In this document: in pieces, positions 1 through 11,728 of the stretch | Numbering within the stretch: the first letter of the stretch is position 1 | Layout: every line of letters starts with the position of its first letter | From: Maea johnstoni | Taxonomy: Eukaryota; Annelida; Polychaeta; Spionida; Magelonidae | NCBI GenBank assembly: GCA_963942565.1 | Contig: OZ012686.1 | Coordinates: 31,371,712 to 31,435,711 of the forward strand | Direction: 5' to 3' | DNA length: 64,000 nucleotides | The notes under the pieces: generated by a model | The model's input: only the letters and a program-made list of their open reading frames with translations | Databases searched by the model: none | What the model was told of the DNA's origin: nothing | Program-made: the position numbers and the translations under genes

Positions 1-575
1 GTATGATAGGACAATTATATAATCGGATGGCTAGTTGCGGAAACCATGGTTTCCCCTGACTATACATTATTACGCTATATACTAGTGAAGTAGTGATGGG
101 CAGCTGGTACCTGCATGCAGAGCCGAAAATGGCTATGTAAAAGGGTTTGGTTAGCTTAATTTTAAATTATTTGTCATTGATCACATATGCAACCAATATT
201 CTTATTGCTGTTTGGCCTAGATATGGCCATTCAGTATGGTAGTATAGGTGATAGGTTTGACTTGATGTTATTCATGACATGGGGAGATGCTAAGATATCT
301 GCCTATACACACTAGTACAATACAAGTGGGTGGTGGATGGGCTTGCCGTTGATGCTCACTGTATGTCAGTGTTGCTGTTCAGGGAGTGTGGGAAGATACT
401 GAGACAGGGCAGTATTTGTTTGGCCATACACAGAAATGACTCTTCTTCACAGAAATGCATACAAAGAGTTGGGAGAGTGGGTTGTATTTAGTGCATTTTA
501 TATTGCATGCCAAGTTTGGTTGATGGTGGCCATAACTACACCTGTGTAACAATAGGACAGGTAAAGGGTTGGCTA

Positions 576-735
<160 letters not shown>

Positions 736-1810
736 GTTGTCATTGTTCTCTGGTTCCGTTGATGTGCCCCACTGTTGCCCTGGTATATGGCAGCATCAAT
801 TATTCCACTATTATAAGTACTGGTACTGGGGGTGATGGGGCAGTCATGTGTCACGAGCACTGGAAGCTGCTGCCATTTAATACACAAATCAAGCACAGAA
901 GTCATTATAATATATAAATCACACTCACTGGCTGATAGGTCAGCACCAAATTGCCTTCTTATATTTAACCCTCACTGCAGGGTCAGCTATGTGGTATTAC
1001 CCATAAACCCATTATGTTAACAGCCTCTCTTTTATATGAGTGCTGCAGAAAGTGATAAGCTTATATTTCACAGTTTTTGTGGTGAGAACATAGGATCTGA
1101 GGGTGATACCCGTAATGCTACCCCTAATGTGTTAAGTCAAGATGTATTGTGCAGAAGTCTGCATAAATAAACTTCTCAAATTCAAGATTCTTGAAACAAA
1201 TGTTTCTGTTCAATACATTTATAACATTATTTCTTTTGGTGAGAAAAAAAGAAAATCTGCTCTTAGCATATTCTCAGAATCACCAAGGGGAGTTATATCT
1301 CTGATTCGTTAGAGTGTGCATTAATAGGCATAACTTGACATCCCCTATGCATGCTTTATCGCTCTTGAAAAAACTTTATTTCTAATTTAATATAGGGTCT
1401 AATACTAATACCCTCATGTAACATAAGCCAATTTAGTATTTAAGAATATACTAAAGGTGAGTTTACAAAGGTGTAATTAGGAAAAAAGTCAACCTATCTG
1501 ATGCCAGCAATGGATTTTATTATCAATTATTTGTACTCATCCTACTGGGTAACAGAGAAAAGCAGCCCTGGGAAATGTTTGAAGCATTAAGTGTTTTCAA
1601 ACAATATCCAGACTAGAAGTACTAATATCATACCAAACAGGTCAAAAGTAAACCCTCATCTGAACCAAAAGAAATCAAAACGTACCCTTATCTATACCAC
1701 ATACGCTCTTATAAACCTTTTGTATTCTATAAGGTTGAAAAGCATACCCCTGCCAGGGTCACACCCCTTTATGAATGAAATATTGGAATCTACAGCCCTT
1801 ACTTCATTTC

Positions 1811-2195
1811 CATGTGCCTCTGTGTGAAGTTGAGATTGTTTATTGTTTGTACCTTAAGGTGATTGGTTTAATTGCATTCTATACATGATGTAGTGCAAGC
1901 ATCTTGCCAATATTGCGATGAGGGCCGGCACACTTGTACATGTGCCTCTGTGTGAAGTTGAGGTTGTTTATTTGTACCTGAAGGTGATTGGCTTAATTGC
2001 ATTCTATACGCAATATAGTGCAAGCATCTTGCCAATATTGTGATGAGGGCTGGCACACTTGTACATGTGCCTCTGTGTGAAGTTGAGATTGTTTATTTAT
2101 ACCTGAAGGTGATTGGTTTAATTGCATTCTACACATGATGTAAGAGCAAGCATATCTTGTCACTATTGCGATGAGGGCTGGCACACCTGTACAGA
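1811..2195. repeat. Minisatellite, three copies of a unit of about 126 bp
   Basis: The phrase CATGTGCCTCTGTGTGAAG recurs at 1811, 1939 and 2064. Each copy is followed by the same AT-rich stretch ending in GCGATGAGGGCYGGCACAC. The copies differ by scattered substitutions and small indels, so the array is not very recent. Two minus-strand open frames over it are by-products of the repeat. Confidence 0.93.
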
Positions 2196-2964
2196 TATGT
2201 CTCTACTGACAACTGGGCGGTCAAAATGTCACTCAGATGCTAGAGTAGTTGCTGTGATCATACAGAGGATCTAGGCAAAGTAAAGTTTTGAGAGGTTGTC
2301 CTATAAACTGACAGGCTCACACACAAGCAGCTGATCACGTCAGCTATGACAGGTGTGTGGGCAAGGTATGACATACACCTGGCTGCATGCGTGGCTGGCT
2401 GGCTGGCTGGGTGCTGGCTGGCGCATCATGAATGAATCTCCTCTATCTATATATCATTTTACTATTGATACAGGCTACACACAGGAACTGCCTTATCTAA
2501 GTGTTTATCCGGTACATTTCATGACTCATATTCTATCTGAGTTGAGCGGTTGCCGTGGCATTGGTGGGGGTTGTTGTTGTTATGCAGAAAGTCTATCCTG
2601 TTTCTCAACATCAGTAGGGGTTGTTGTTGTGCTTAAAAGCCATTTCCATCCTTTCATTGGATGCATATTTGTCAATGGAAATACATTAACCTAACTTGCC
2701 AACTTGGCATACATAGCCAGCAATGTTGTTTTCAACTCTCTTTCCCCTATTTAATCATTGGACTCCACAACTCTCTATATTAAGGAGGTTGCTTTCTATT
2801 TACTTGTTTTGCTATAAGTTTATTTTGGAAAATGAAAGGAGTAGAATAGTGTGCACTCATGTGCCTTGTTTGTGATTATCTGTAATAAATTTCAAGAAAC
2901 AGCAAAATCTAATCATCAGTCAGGAATCATTTATACTGCATACACCATATAACCACCACCACCA

Positions 2965-2965
2965 A

Positions 2966-3009
<44 letters not shown>

Positions 3010-3069
3010 ATACTAATACTACTAATACTACTTCTACTTCTACTTCTACTTCTACTTCTTCTTCTACTA

Positions 3070-3147
<78 letters not shown>

Positions 3148-3148
3148 G

Positions 3149-3209
<61 letters not shown>

Positions 3210-3210
3210 T

Positions 3211-3288
<78 letters not shown>

Positions 3289-3331
3289 CTACTCCTCCTT
3301 GTACTACTACTCCGTGTATTACTACTACTAT

Positions 3332-3365
<34 letters not shown>

Positions 3366-3399
3366 GCTACTACTACACTACTACTACACTACTACTACA
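2965..3399. repeat. (CTA)n trinucleotide tract, about 430 bp
   Basis: Long CTA/TAC repeat with CTT-rich and ACT-variant patches inside. Read on the plus strand it gives a poly-tyrosine frame that is an artefact. A second, interrupted tract of the same trinucleotide lies in a DYNC2LI1 intron. Confidence 0.98.
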
Positions 3400-5540
3400 A
3401 AGTACTGTCACTTGATGGTTTAGAAGTGATCATCTATTTTAATCTTTAGGGATAACATTTGTAATGCTAGAGAAAACCAGCTGAAACTTGTTCTAAAGAT
3501 TTTTCTGCTCAGATACTGCATACAATATACTTATAGACTTAGGCCTTAAAGCTGTCTAAATATTATGGCACCACTGACTGGGGAGTCAGTCATGTGTAAA
3601 CTAGACCCTTGGTTGATTAAGGTGCCATGATGCCTACTTGCACAACATAGATGGTGGATTATATAAAATCAATGCACACTATTACATCCTTGCTAATACA
3701 TAGAATAATGCTACTTCAATGCCCTCTACAATGCAATTGAATTAAGGTGTGTTCACTAGCTCTAAAATCTAAAATACTGTATATATACCGCATATACGCG
3801 CCATACTTAGGGAAAGATGAAAAACAATATTTATGTCATCGCGCAATATTCAATGCACACAATAATTGTGAAATCCAATAGATACCATATCTACCTGTTC
3901 CTGTGAACTATGTTCAAAGAACTTCATGCTCAAAGTAACGAACAAAAACTTTATTTTGTGATTTCTTTCAGAAATCCCCGTTTATTTTGAAAGGAACTAG
4001 TGTGTTCAAGCTTCAATTGCTTTCCTCCACTAACCCAATTTAGCGGCTGGAGGTAAAGAAAGAGTGTTTATCTGGCACCTGGAGATGCGATGAGTAATAA
4101 GATGTTTTTTTACTTCACTGGCTTAAATTGCTTATTCATGTTATGCATAAAAACCCTGAAGAAAGAAGTCAAGCTTGTCCATATAGTTGTCTGTTAGTTT
4201 TACAGCTTCAGTGTAATAGGAATGTACTCAATAAATGTGTATTTATGAGAATTTTATTCGGAACATACTTATGAGAACAAAGATCACCCAATGGATTTGT
4301 AAGACAGTAATTCATATTTTGATTGGTCAATAGATGGTATCTGTTGCATGCCTGGCTTTCAAGCATGAGTTCACAGGTTCAAGTCTTCGCTGGATCCCCA
4401 AGCGGGTTGGTCTGGTCGCTATATAAATGTGTGATGTTGTGGAATGCTGTCTATGGCCCTTCTGCAATTGAAAGACCCCTTGGAATTATTTGTAAAGATA
4501 AGGGAATGTCTTTATGTCTTGATGCGATATGACCTAAGCAGTTGAAAGCGATAAAAAAATCTTTCCTTAATCTGTTGCAAGTCTCCTAACTTAGATCTTT
4601 ATAAATAACGCCACACTGCCAAAACAGAAGAAGAAGTATGTAGCTTTGCATTTACAGAGTGATTTCTGAATGGCAAGTACTATAAGGGTTTGCTTAGTTC
4701 ACTCAAGAACTTTTGCTCTTTGCACTAAGACTTATTTGCTCACAATCCCCCTTAAGGTGGTACTAAAGGAATGAGCAAAACCACATAGTCAGACTTTATA
4801 ATGTGAAATTAGATGATCAGCACTAGTATATGATTGCTTGGTGATTCAAAACCACTTTGGGTCTTCCAACGAAAAATCTCACATCTTGTCTGTTCTTTCA
4901 GTTGGAGGTTCAGATGCAGCATTATATCGTTGCTTAAATCTGCATTCTTGGAATCTCATTGGAAAAAAATAGGAAATGCTGAATCATTTCATAGATGTAC
5001 GTTTACCCAAGGTTATTTTGTAGTTTATATTGGTATCATACACATAGACTAGATGTTTCAGATATATAGGTTGTATCTGTGATACATGCCTTGTGGATTA
5101 CATGTAGCTAGCTAGGTAGAGTTGATATCCAAACACTCAAGCTCTATTTACCTGTCAAACATACACACACTTAGTTCAGCATTTTCAAGGCTTTAAGAAA
5201 TGCATGGTGCACATTTGTACCTGTTCTTCTGAGGCAGGATATTGGAGACTCCATGCACTTATCAGAATATTAGTTCTGGATTCCTTCTCGTTATTTACAT
5301 CAAACCAGTTGTCCTTGTATTAATACCTTAACATAACTTGACTAGTTTGGTGATTTCATCTTGAAAAGCATGATTAGTAAAATATCCAATAAAAGTAATT
5401 TTTATTAGAGTATGATCTACAAATAACCTCCTTAAAATATTTTTGTGAAACCAAGATTTATTCCTTGGCAATTTTCAAGAGTATATATTATGGATCTAGA
5501 CCACTCTCTAAAGAATTTCTAAAGCATTTTATTATACTAT

Positions 5541-5749
5541 TAATCTTCCAATGCTAAGCCTAATTTTATCCAAAGAGAAGGAGTCAAAGATTTTTTGAAA
5601 ACCATCTAAACCCGGTCATGTTGGTATTAATTGGATAGCTCTCACTGAGTACGCTCAGATGAGTACCTATGTGCCAGGGTTTCATCATTTTCTAGTTTTT
5701 TGTGTGTTATTTTGTATTGGCCAAATTAGCCACCAGTAGCGTAAGGGTG
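5541..5749 (+). mobile_element. MITE-A copy (TTAA-flanked, piggyBac-like)
   Basis: Near full-length member of the roughly 210-bp family found throughout this window. The family starts TTAACCCTT..AATGCTG and ends CAGCAGCATAAGGGTTAA. The inner markers are an AAAGCACAAGGACGCAAAG-like block, CATCTAAACCC and CAATTTGGCCAAATTAGCC-like sequence. There is no coding capacity. Confidence 0.8.
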
Positions 5750-5961
5750 AGATATGATAGGAGTTGCACCCTGTGCTGTCCTGGTCCTATTACAGCTTTG
5801 TGCCATTAGTATATAAAATGGCCTAAACTGCACAAATATGAAATGACTCTTATCCAATATACTTTCCAGCCTCCTAGTATTACCAGCTATAGTGGATTGG
5901 AATGTGATGTATGTTGCCACATTAATGTGTCAGAGTTAGTATCAGTAATATATGGATATTA

Positions 5962-6068
5962 TCCCTTTCAATGCTGAGTCTACTTTCTTCCAAAGCACTA
6001 GGACGCAAAGATTTTTGAAAACCATCTAAACCCTGCCATGTCGGTATTCGTTGGAAAGCTCTTGTACT
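5962..6068 (+). mobile_element. MITE-A copy, truncated
   Basis: Left half only of the MITE-A family: the AATGCTGAGTCTACTTTC end, the AGCACTAGGACGCAAAG block and CATCTAAACCCTG. Similarity stops after GGAAAGCTCTTG. It lies about 210 bp after the copy ending at 5749, in the same orientation. Confidence 0.75.
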
Positions 6069-8409
6069 GCATCATACATGTAGATAATACACATGTGGGA
6101 CATACATACTGCCATGTGGTAATACTGATTCTCCTTGTAGTTCTCTCCCGTCCAGGAGGTGAACACAGCTTTCACCAGATGATGCAACATTGTCCCTAAT
6201 GGCCTACAGACTCGCTGCTACCTATTTGGTGCTGTGAGTCAATGACCATTATTGTAGTTAAGCCAATTTTGCTTGTAGTTCAGAGTTTAATACCTATTTA
6301 TTAATATGAAATTGATCCATCCAGGAATGCTATGAGAAACTTTGCACCCATATCCACGTCTAAAGTTTTATGTTATTGTCAAAATTGTATATTTTTTGTT
6401 TTTTTGAATAAAACAAAACTTCCTCTTTGCAAAGGAAAACCCCACGTATCTGGCCCTAGCCTTTAAATGCATTAAGTCTATTTTAATGTAATACTTTACA
6501 AAAAGAGGAATTCAGCTAGTAAACAACATAGTGGAAAATATGCTGGTTGAACCATGCCACTTATGCTATGAATAATCAACCACATATATTGCAGCTACTA
6601 GGAAATCAATGGATTGTATTTGTACCTGGCTTCAAGCAGCAAAAATACCAGCTGAAAAACAGGCACTTAAGTTTCGAACTCCTGCCAAGTTTTATTACTA
6701 TGGCAGTGTGTCTTTTGCTGTGCAACCAACTGTGATAATTTTTCTCTTTGAGCAAAGTGGAATAGACTGCTATGCAGTTAATTAACCAGATTTGTAACCA
6801 ATTGTGATTAATCATGCAATACATCAAAACTAATCAGAATATGATTGCATGGGGTATACCTGCACCGCACTAGAGACGTATGTACCCATATAGCATACCT
6901 GCAGGATAAGTCATTAGATTGTGAGGGGAGCGAGGAGAAAGGAGGAGGAGGAGGTAGAAAGGCTATAAAGTATTTGCTCTACTGATGGAGGAGCCCTGAG
7001 TTAGCATACTATTTCCAGCTCCAATGAAACCCTGTGATAAAAACGGACCCTGGGTAAACGTCTGAATAGCACCTTCCCGCCCTGTTCCACTTAACGGTCG
7101 TCGCAGCAGCGGCTGAACATGACTCATGTGTTAGATGTTTGCTGTTTGGCTGGAAACTCTAGATGCATGTACCTCTTCCATTGTGAGGAAGCAAACTGTG
7201 GCTGGAAGAGTAAAGGTGCACAAAAGTTTACCTGCAATTTAGTTAAGCATGAAATACGATTAGCAGTTGTTAGGTCAGAGCTGCTAATTATAGTTGGAGT
7301 AAACAAATGATACCTTTGGTGTGTATTCAGTGCAGTGGTTAGTTATTTAGAGCTAAAAAAACAGTCGCAGCCTGGGTGACACAATCACCTACATCCAGGT
7401 ATAGGTGTCTCATGGCTTGATCTATCCTCCAAGCTACTCTAGTTATTGGTTTCTTATTTAAAACAGTTCCCATTTAGTGTGTCATTGCCTCCAAAGATAC
7501 TGTGTCCTGTTTCCATTGAGGGGAATTAACTATCATACCCAAATTCTAAAGCCAAACCCAAGGCAGGGAGTCACCTTTTACAGTAGCCTAAGTGTCCTCC
7601 TCTTTCTTCTCTTCCTCTCTTCTCTCTCTCTCTCTCCTCCATTTTCTGCCCCTCCTCTAAAATCAACCCAACATTGCATGCACATCAAGTGCTGGCTATG
7701 TCTCACCACTGCACAAGGCCAGGCTTACAAACCCTGCAAAAGGCTTGTTGGAGAGTTGGTAGTGACTTGGGTTTTTCAGCAGAAAAAATTGACAGTAAAA
7801 TACATTCTGTTGCCATGTGAGAGATGCATGAGCTGAAATCCTTTTAAAATCTTATTAAATGAAATACATTGCAGTAGGAATTATATTTATTCCAGCACTT
7901 GTAATGTATGCTGTTTCCATTAGAATTGTGCTCCATTCATAATGAACATAACCTTAAGTTTTTTATCAAAAGGATTTGAAGCTTGCACACATTCCTTTAG
8001 GAAGACCAGCAACATTATGCATTCGGCTCCCCTGAGTGAAAGGGACTTATACCTGCTTCCCCTTGACTGACCACAGACTCTAGTCTCTAGAGACCGCGGA
8101 CCACATGCAGGCTCTTTGAAATATATTCTGAAATGCTCGTTTTAGTACATGACTTGACTTCCCACTCCCTGTTATTCTAGCCTCTATGACCATATTTGCC
8201 ATTCAGACATGAGCACTTGAAAAGAAAACTTGTTTAGTGTTCTTTTTTGTCCAAAAAAGTATAAGCCTTGCTTTTCAAATTACTTGGCTGTAAAATTATA
8301 TAGTGTACCCCAGCTTAGGTTGAAAACTAGACCGCCTGGTAGGAAATCTGGTAGTCAACCTTAAAGCCCCTCTATGAAATAAGTCCAACACCTCCATGTT
8401 TGACAGTTT

Positions 8410-8850
8410 TTAATTAGTTCCAATTAAGCCCCTGCCTAAATACCATGGAAAAGTACAGGCGCTGTCTGAATGCTGCTCCAAATGGGGGGTCCTTGCTGGG
8501 TGTATGAAAACCCCGATGAACAGGGCCATCTTGGGTAGAGACCGTCCAGCGTCACTCCTCCCGTCAACCCTGTCATCCTTGTCAATTAAATGATACCCCC
8601 ATCCATCCCTTTCAGCGTGGAGAAAGGCACAAGCATTCAGCTGAGAAATGGGATTCATTGATTCAGGCCTGTTTTGCAGGAGCCTGTCAACACAGTTTCC
8701 CAGGTCTAATCCCAGCAATAGATTAAAGGTGGAGCACGGAGGTGTTTTTGCACTAAGCAACATGTAGACTAATGGTGAAAGGTTGCTCTGCCAGTGAAAG
8801 GCGGCCAGGCGTGACTGGATTTGGTGTACATGAGCGACAGGCATGTTAAA
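8410..8850. other. GC-richer unique block, candidate conserved non-coding element
   Basis: About 440 bp that stand out from the AT-rich surroundings. The block has a 144-codon open frame on the minus strand, whose product I do not recognise and which shows no domain or clear splice logic. The plus strand has several homeodomain-like cores (TTTTAATTAG, CCAATTAAG, GTCAATTAAATGATA). It could be an enhancer of a flanking gene or an exon of a gene I cannot identify. The call rests on composition and motif density only. Confidence 0.3.
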
Positions 8851-9845
8851 TCCATGTTTTCCCTATGTACCGTGGACCTCCTTAACAACTTAGAGATTTC
8901 ATGGACATTTAACTGCCAGTAACCCCATACTCTCTACTTAGGGTTTGTTTCAACAATAAAGATATAGGTTTATTGCTATTGCTGAGTACCTTACCTAGAT
9001 GTATAAATAGGTGCATACCTCTTGGTATTAAAGGTTTCCAACAATATCCAAGTTTAGAAAATTAGTAAGCATTCAGCCTTTAAAGATGAAAATGAAATAC
9101 CTTGTTCATTTACTTTAAAATGTTGTAGTACAAGTGCTCTATCATCAGTTTGCCTTCCAGAGGTTTGTCATCATTAAAATATTTATTGCTAGTGGTGCCC
9201 TCTATAGAAAATAACAGGCACTACTTAGAGGGCTATATCTAGTGCTATAGGAGAAGAAATAGCAGTCATGATCTAAGGGCTGCTTAGGATATTATCATTC
9301 CATGAGAAAGGATCTAGCCCAAGGCACATTGTAACACACTGGCTGCACTTTTATTATGATGTGATTATCACTCAAGCATTAAACAGATTAGATCTGAAAT
9401 CTACATTTGAGTAGTTACATGTACTTGGTTCTGTAATTCCATTGAATTGATGACACATAAGCACAATCGTAACTCTCTCTCTTAAAGCTTCATTAGACTT
9501 TGTGAAAGTTTGTCTGGAATTTTTTATATGCTAGATTTATGGAATAGTGAACAGCTTATAACACCTAACATGACAACTTCGCAGGAAAATGATAGGATTA
9601 GAATAAAATGTAGTGAGGGATTCTATAGATTTTGTGAGATTTTGTATCATAGACTACATTTCCTTTATTACCATTTTACTAGTTGAATGATATTTTATCT
9701 AGTCAACCATTTCATTGTATGATGTTGATGGGTGAGTTTCCTACCAGGGACATATTGCCCTTTCTATGTTTGCCAAAATGAATGAGTTTGATGAAGATCC
9801 CTTTAGTGCATTTAGAAAACAATCCATGAGAGGGATATTCCCAAC

Positions 9846-10030
9846 AGTCTAGTTGTCTAAGGCAATGCCATTGCCTTCTTGCTGTCTCTAAATGCAGTCA
9901 AAAATCCCCAGTTTGAATTCCCTTAAGGCATGGAAGAATGTTATCAGTGACTTGGAGCCAGTTAGTGTTTTATGCTGGTTTCTTCCAACACTATAATCAA
10001 CTGGCTAATAACAATTAAGTCATACTGACA
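9846..10030 (+). mobile_element. Decayed tRNA-derived SINE
   Basis: Old copy of the SINE seen best at 41.05 kb. It shows a TAGTTGTCTAAGGCAATG box-A-like segment, CCAGTTTGAATTCCC in place of the box B GGTTCGAATCC, then the family body (CAGTGACTTGGAGCC, GGTTTCTTCCA, CAACTGGCTAA). Many substitutions make it older than the 41-kb copy. Confidence 0.65.
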
Positions 10031-10274
10031 ATAATATAGCAGAAAAGTGAAAAACGCTTTTATAAATTTCAACAACCAATTATGCTGACAACCCTTTTAG
10101 CAGCTGTGGACCACCATGAGGAAGCCAGCTACATGTCAAAGTGTTCAGTGTCCAAAATGACATCAAAGACTGGTGGATTTAAACTTGCCAGGGGAAACAC
10201 TGAAACTCTCAAAAATGTGACTCACTCAGATGATCAAACCTCACCACAAGGACATGCAGACCTTTCACAATGAG

Positions 10275-10400
10275 AACCCTTTATAGATAGATGGATAGAT
10301 AATCTTTATTTCAAGTCGGTAATAATTTTACATAGTAAACACAAGCTGCCAGGGCTCTTGGCCGACTACTTTGATATTCATTGTAACCTATAGAAATCAT
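10275..10400 (-). mobile_element. Possible 3' end of a retroposon (LINE-like tail)
   Basis: Read on the minus strand, the segment ends in ACTTGAAATAAAGATTATC followed by short TATC repeats. This is a 3' tail style common to several non-LTR retrotransposon groups. A similar tail (AAATAAAGATTATCC next to a trinucleotide repeat) lies at 53.05 kb. No reverse transcriptase sequence is visible, so family assignment is not possible. Confidence 0.35.
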
Positions 10401-10439
10401 TTTCGTATATATCAGATCAGTTTGAGTCCCAGTTCATTA

Positions 10440-10800
10440 AAGCTGCTTATCTGGAGGTAGATACTGTGTTGGTTTATGTGAGGTGCTTGAGAGTTGAGGA
10501 TTCCTCTGTGTCGTTTTGGGTGTAAATCCGTGTTTTATAGTAGCCCTGTCCCGGGTTCACCCTACTAGGGTTCAGGCCGGCTGTGATGGCTGTAATGGCT
10601 GCTGTCTGGGTATGTGGAATAGCTCGTAATGCCAGGCATTAACAACAATAAAAGCAGGCCAGGGCTTGATTAACTGTGATGCAAGAGAACTTCATCTGAG
10701 AGCGAGTGAGCCCACATCTCTCCGCCACGGCCGCGCTGCTGCCGTGCAGTGTCATGATGTGAACTCATCCTTACATGGTGATCACAGTGATTCTCACTGA
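10440..10800. other. GC-richer unique block, candidate regulatory element
   Basis: A stretch of about 350 bp, richer in GC and CpG than its neighbours, with motif-like words such as AACAATAAAAG, GGCTTGATTAACTG and GGTGATCACAGTGA. It has no open frame of note and no repeat kinship to other parts of the window. It lies about 900 bp upstream of the repeat-protein exon at 11.7 kb. The regulatory role is inferred from composition alone. Confidence 0.25.
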
Positions 10801-10898
10801 CACTACCTTTCCCTGCAAGATATACATGCTATGTTAGCCAGTAACAATGGTTGTTTAGTCAGGCAAGGAAAGGGGGAGGAGGGGCCTGGACATAGTAT

Positions 10899-11092
10899 AG
10901 TACAGGCAGTACTTGCCCAACCCTTAGTACAGGCAACACTTACCCAACCCTTAGTACAGGCAATACTTGCCCAACCCTTAGTACAGGCAATACTTGCCCA
11001 ACCCTTAGTACAGGCAATACTTGCCCAACCCTTAGTACAGGCAATAACTTGCCCAACACTTAGTACAGGCAATACTTGCCCAACCCTTACCA
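10899..11092. repeat. 27-bp minisatellite, about seven copies
   Basis: Unit CCCTTAGTACAGGCAATAC followed by TTGCCCAA, recurring at 10921, 10948, 10975, 11002 and 11029 with exact 27-bp spacing, then a last copy with one extra base. Because 27 is divisible by three, both strands stay open (a nine-residue repeat on each), which is not evidence of coding. Confidence 0.95.
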
Positions 11093-11454
11093 AGTTTTTA
11101 GTATGAAAAGCCAGAATCTTCATCCCATTATGCAAATAATAGAATTGTGAATGTAGTTTTAGTGTGGATATATCTCCCTAACAAAAAGCATATTTTAAAA
11201 AATATTAAAAGATGTAATGTTCATTATAATTTGACCTTCATCTTTCCATCAAATCTTTGAGATGCCATCTATCATTCGTAAGTTATCTTAAAAAGTATCA
11301 TAGAGTGAAACAATCATTTTATAGGAACCCTTAATCATAAATGAGAGCACATGTGCCTGACACATTGAATTATCTTAGTAGCATAGCAATATTTCAATGA
11401 AATGTTTGGCTGATTATTTCTGCTCCTGTTGGTTATGACAATCACTCTTTAGAT

Positions 11455-11728
11455 GTTCTTTTGATGTATTTTTGGGGTTAATCAGTGCTTTATTCAAGAT
11501 TTTCAGGTTTATGTGTACACCGCAGATGCGAAAAAATAGTAGTCTGTGTTCTGAGGAGTTATTTTGCTGTCTTTCAGGCACCTGTCAGTGAAACTCCTTT
11601 ATATGTTATTCATTCAAAGTTTTCAGATTCATGTGTACACTGCGGATAAAAAAAAATAATAGTAATCAATGTTCTGATGAGTTTCTTTGCTGTCTTTCAG
11701 GCTCCTGTCAGTGAAACTCCTACAAGTG
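11455..11728 (+). repeat. Tandem duplication of a splice acceptor and exon start
   Basis: A unit of about 123 bp is present twice. Each copy has a TTTTCAGRTTYATGTGTACAC stretch, an A-rich stretch, TTGCTGTCTTTCAG and then GCNCCTGTCAGTGAAACTCC. The second acceptor (AG at 11699-11700) leads into the long open exon. The first (AG at 11576-11577) opens a frame that meets a stop after about 24 codons and has no good donor. The upstream copy is therefore probably a non-functional acceptor, or it yields a short alternative end. Confidence 0.85.

Noticed and set aside
3146-3415. Poly-tyrosine open frame
   Set aside because: Translation of the (CTA)n tract.
10803-11135. Open frames on both strands with nine-residue repeats
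   Set aside because: Produced by a 27-bp minisatellite; no splice sites or flanking coding.
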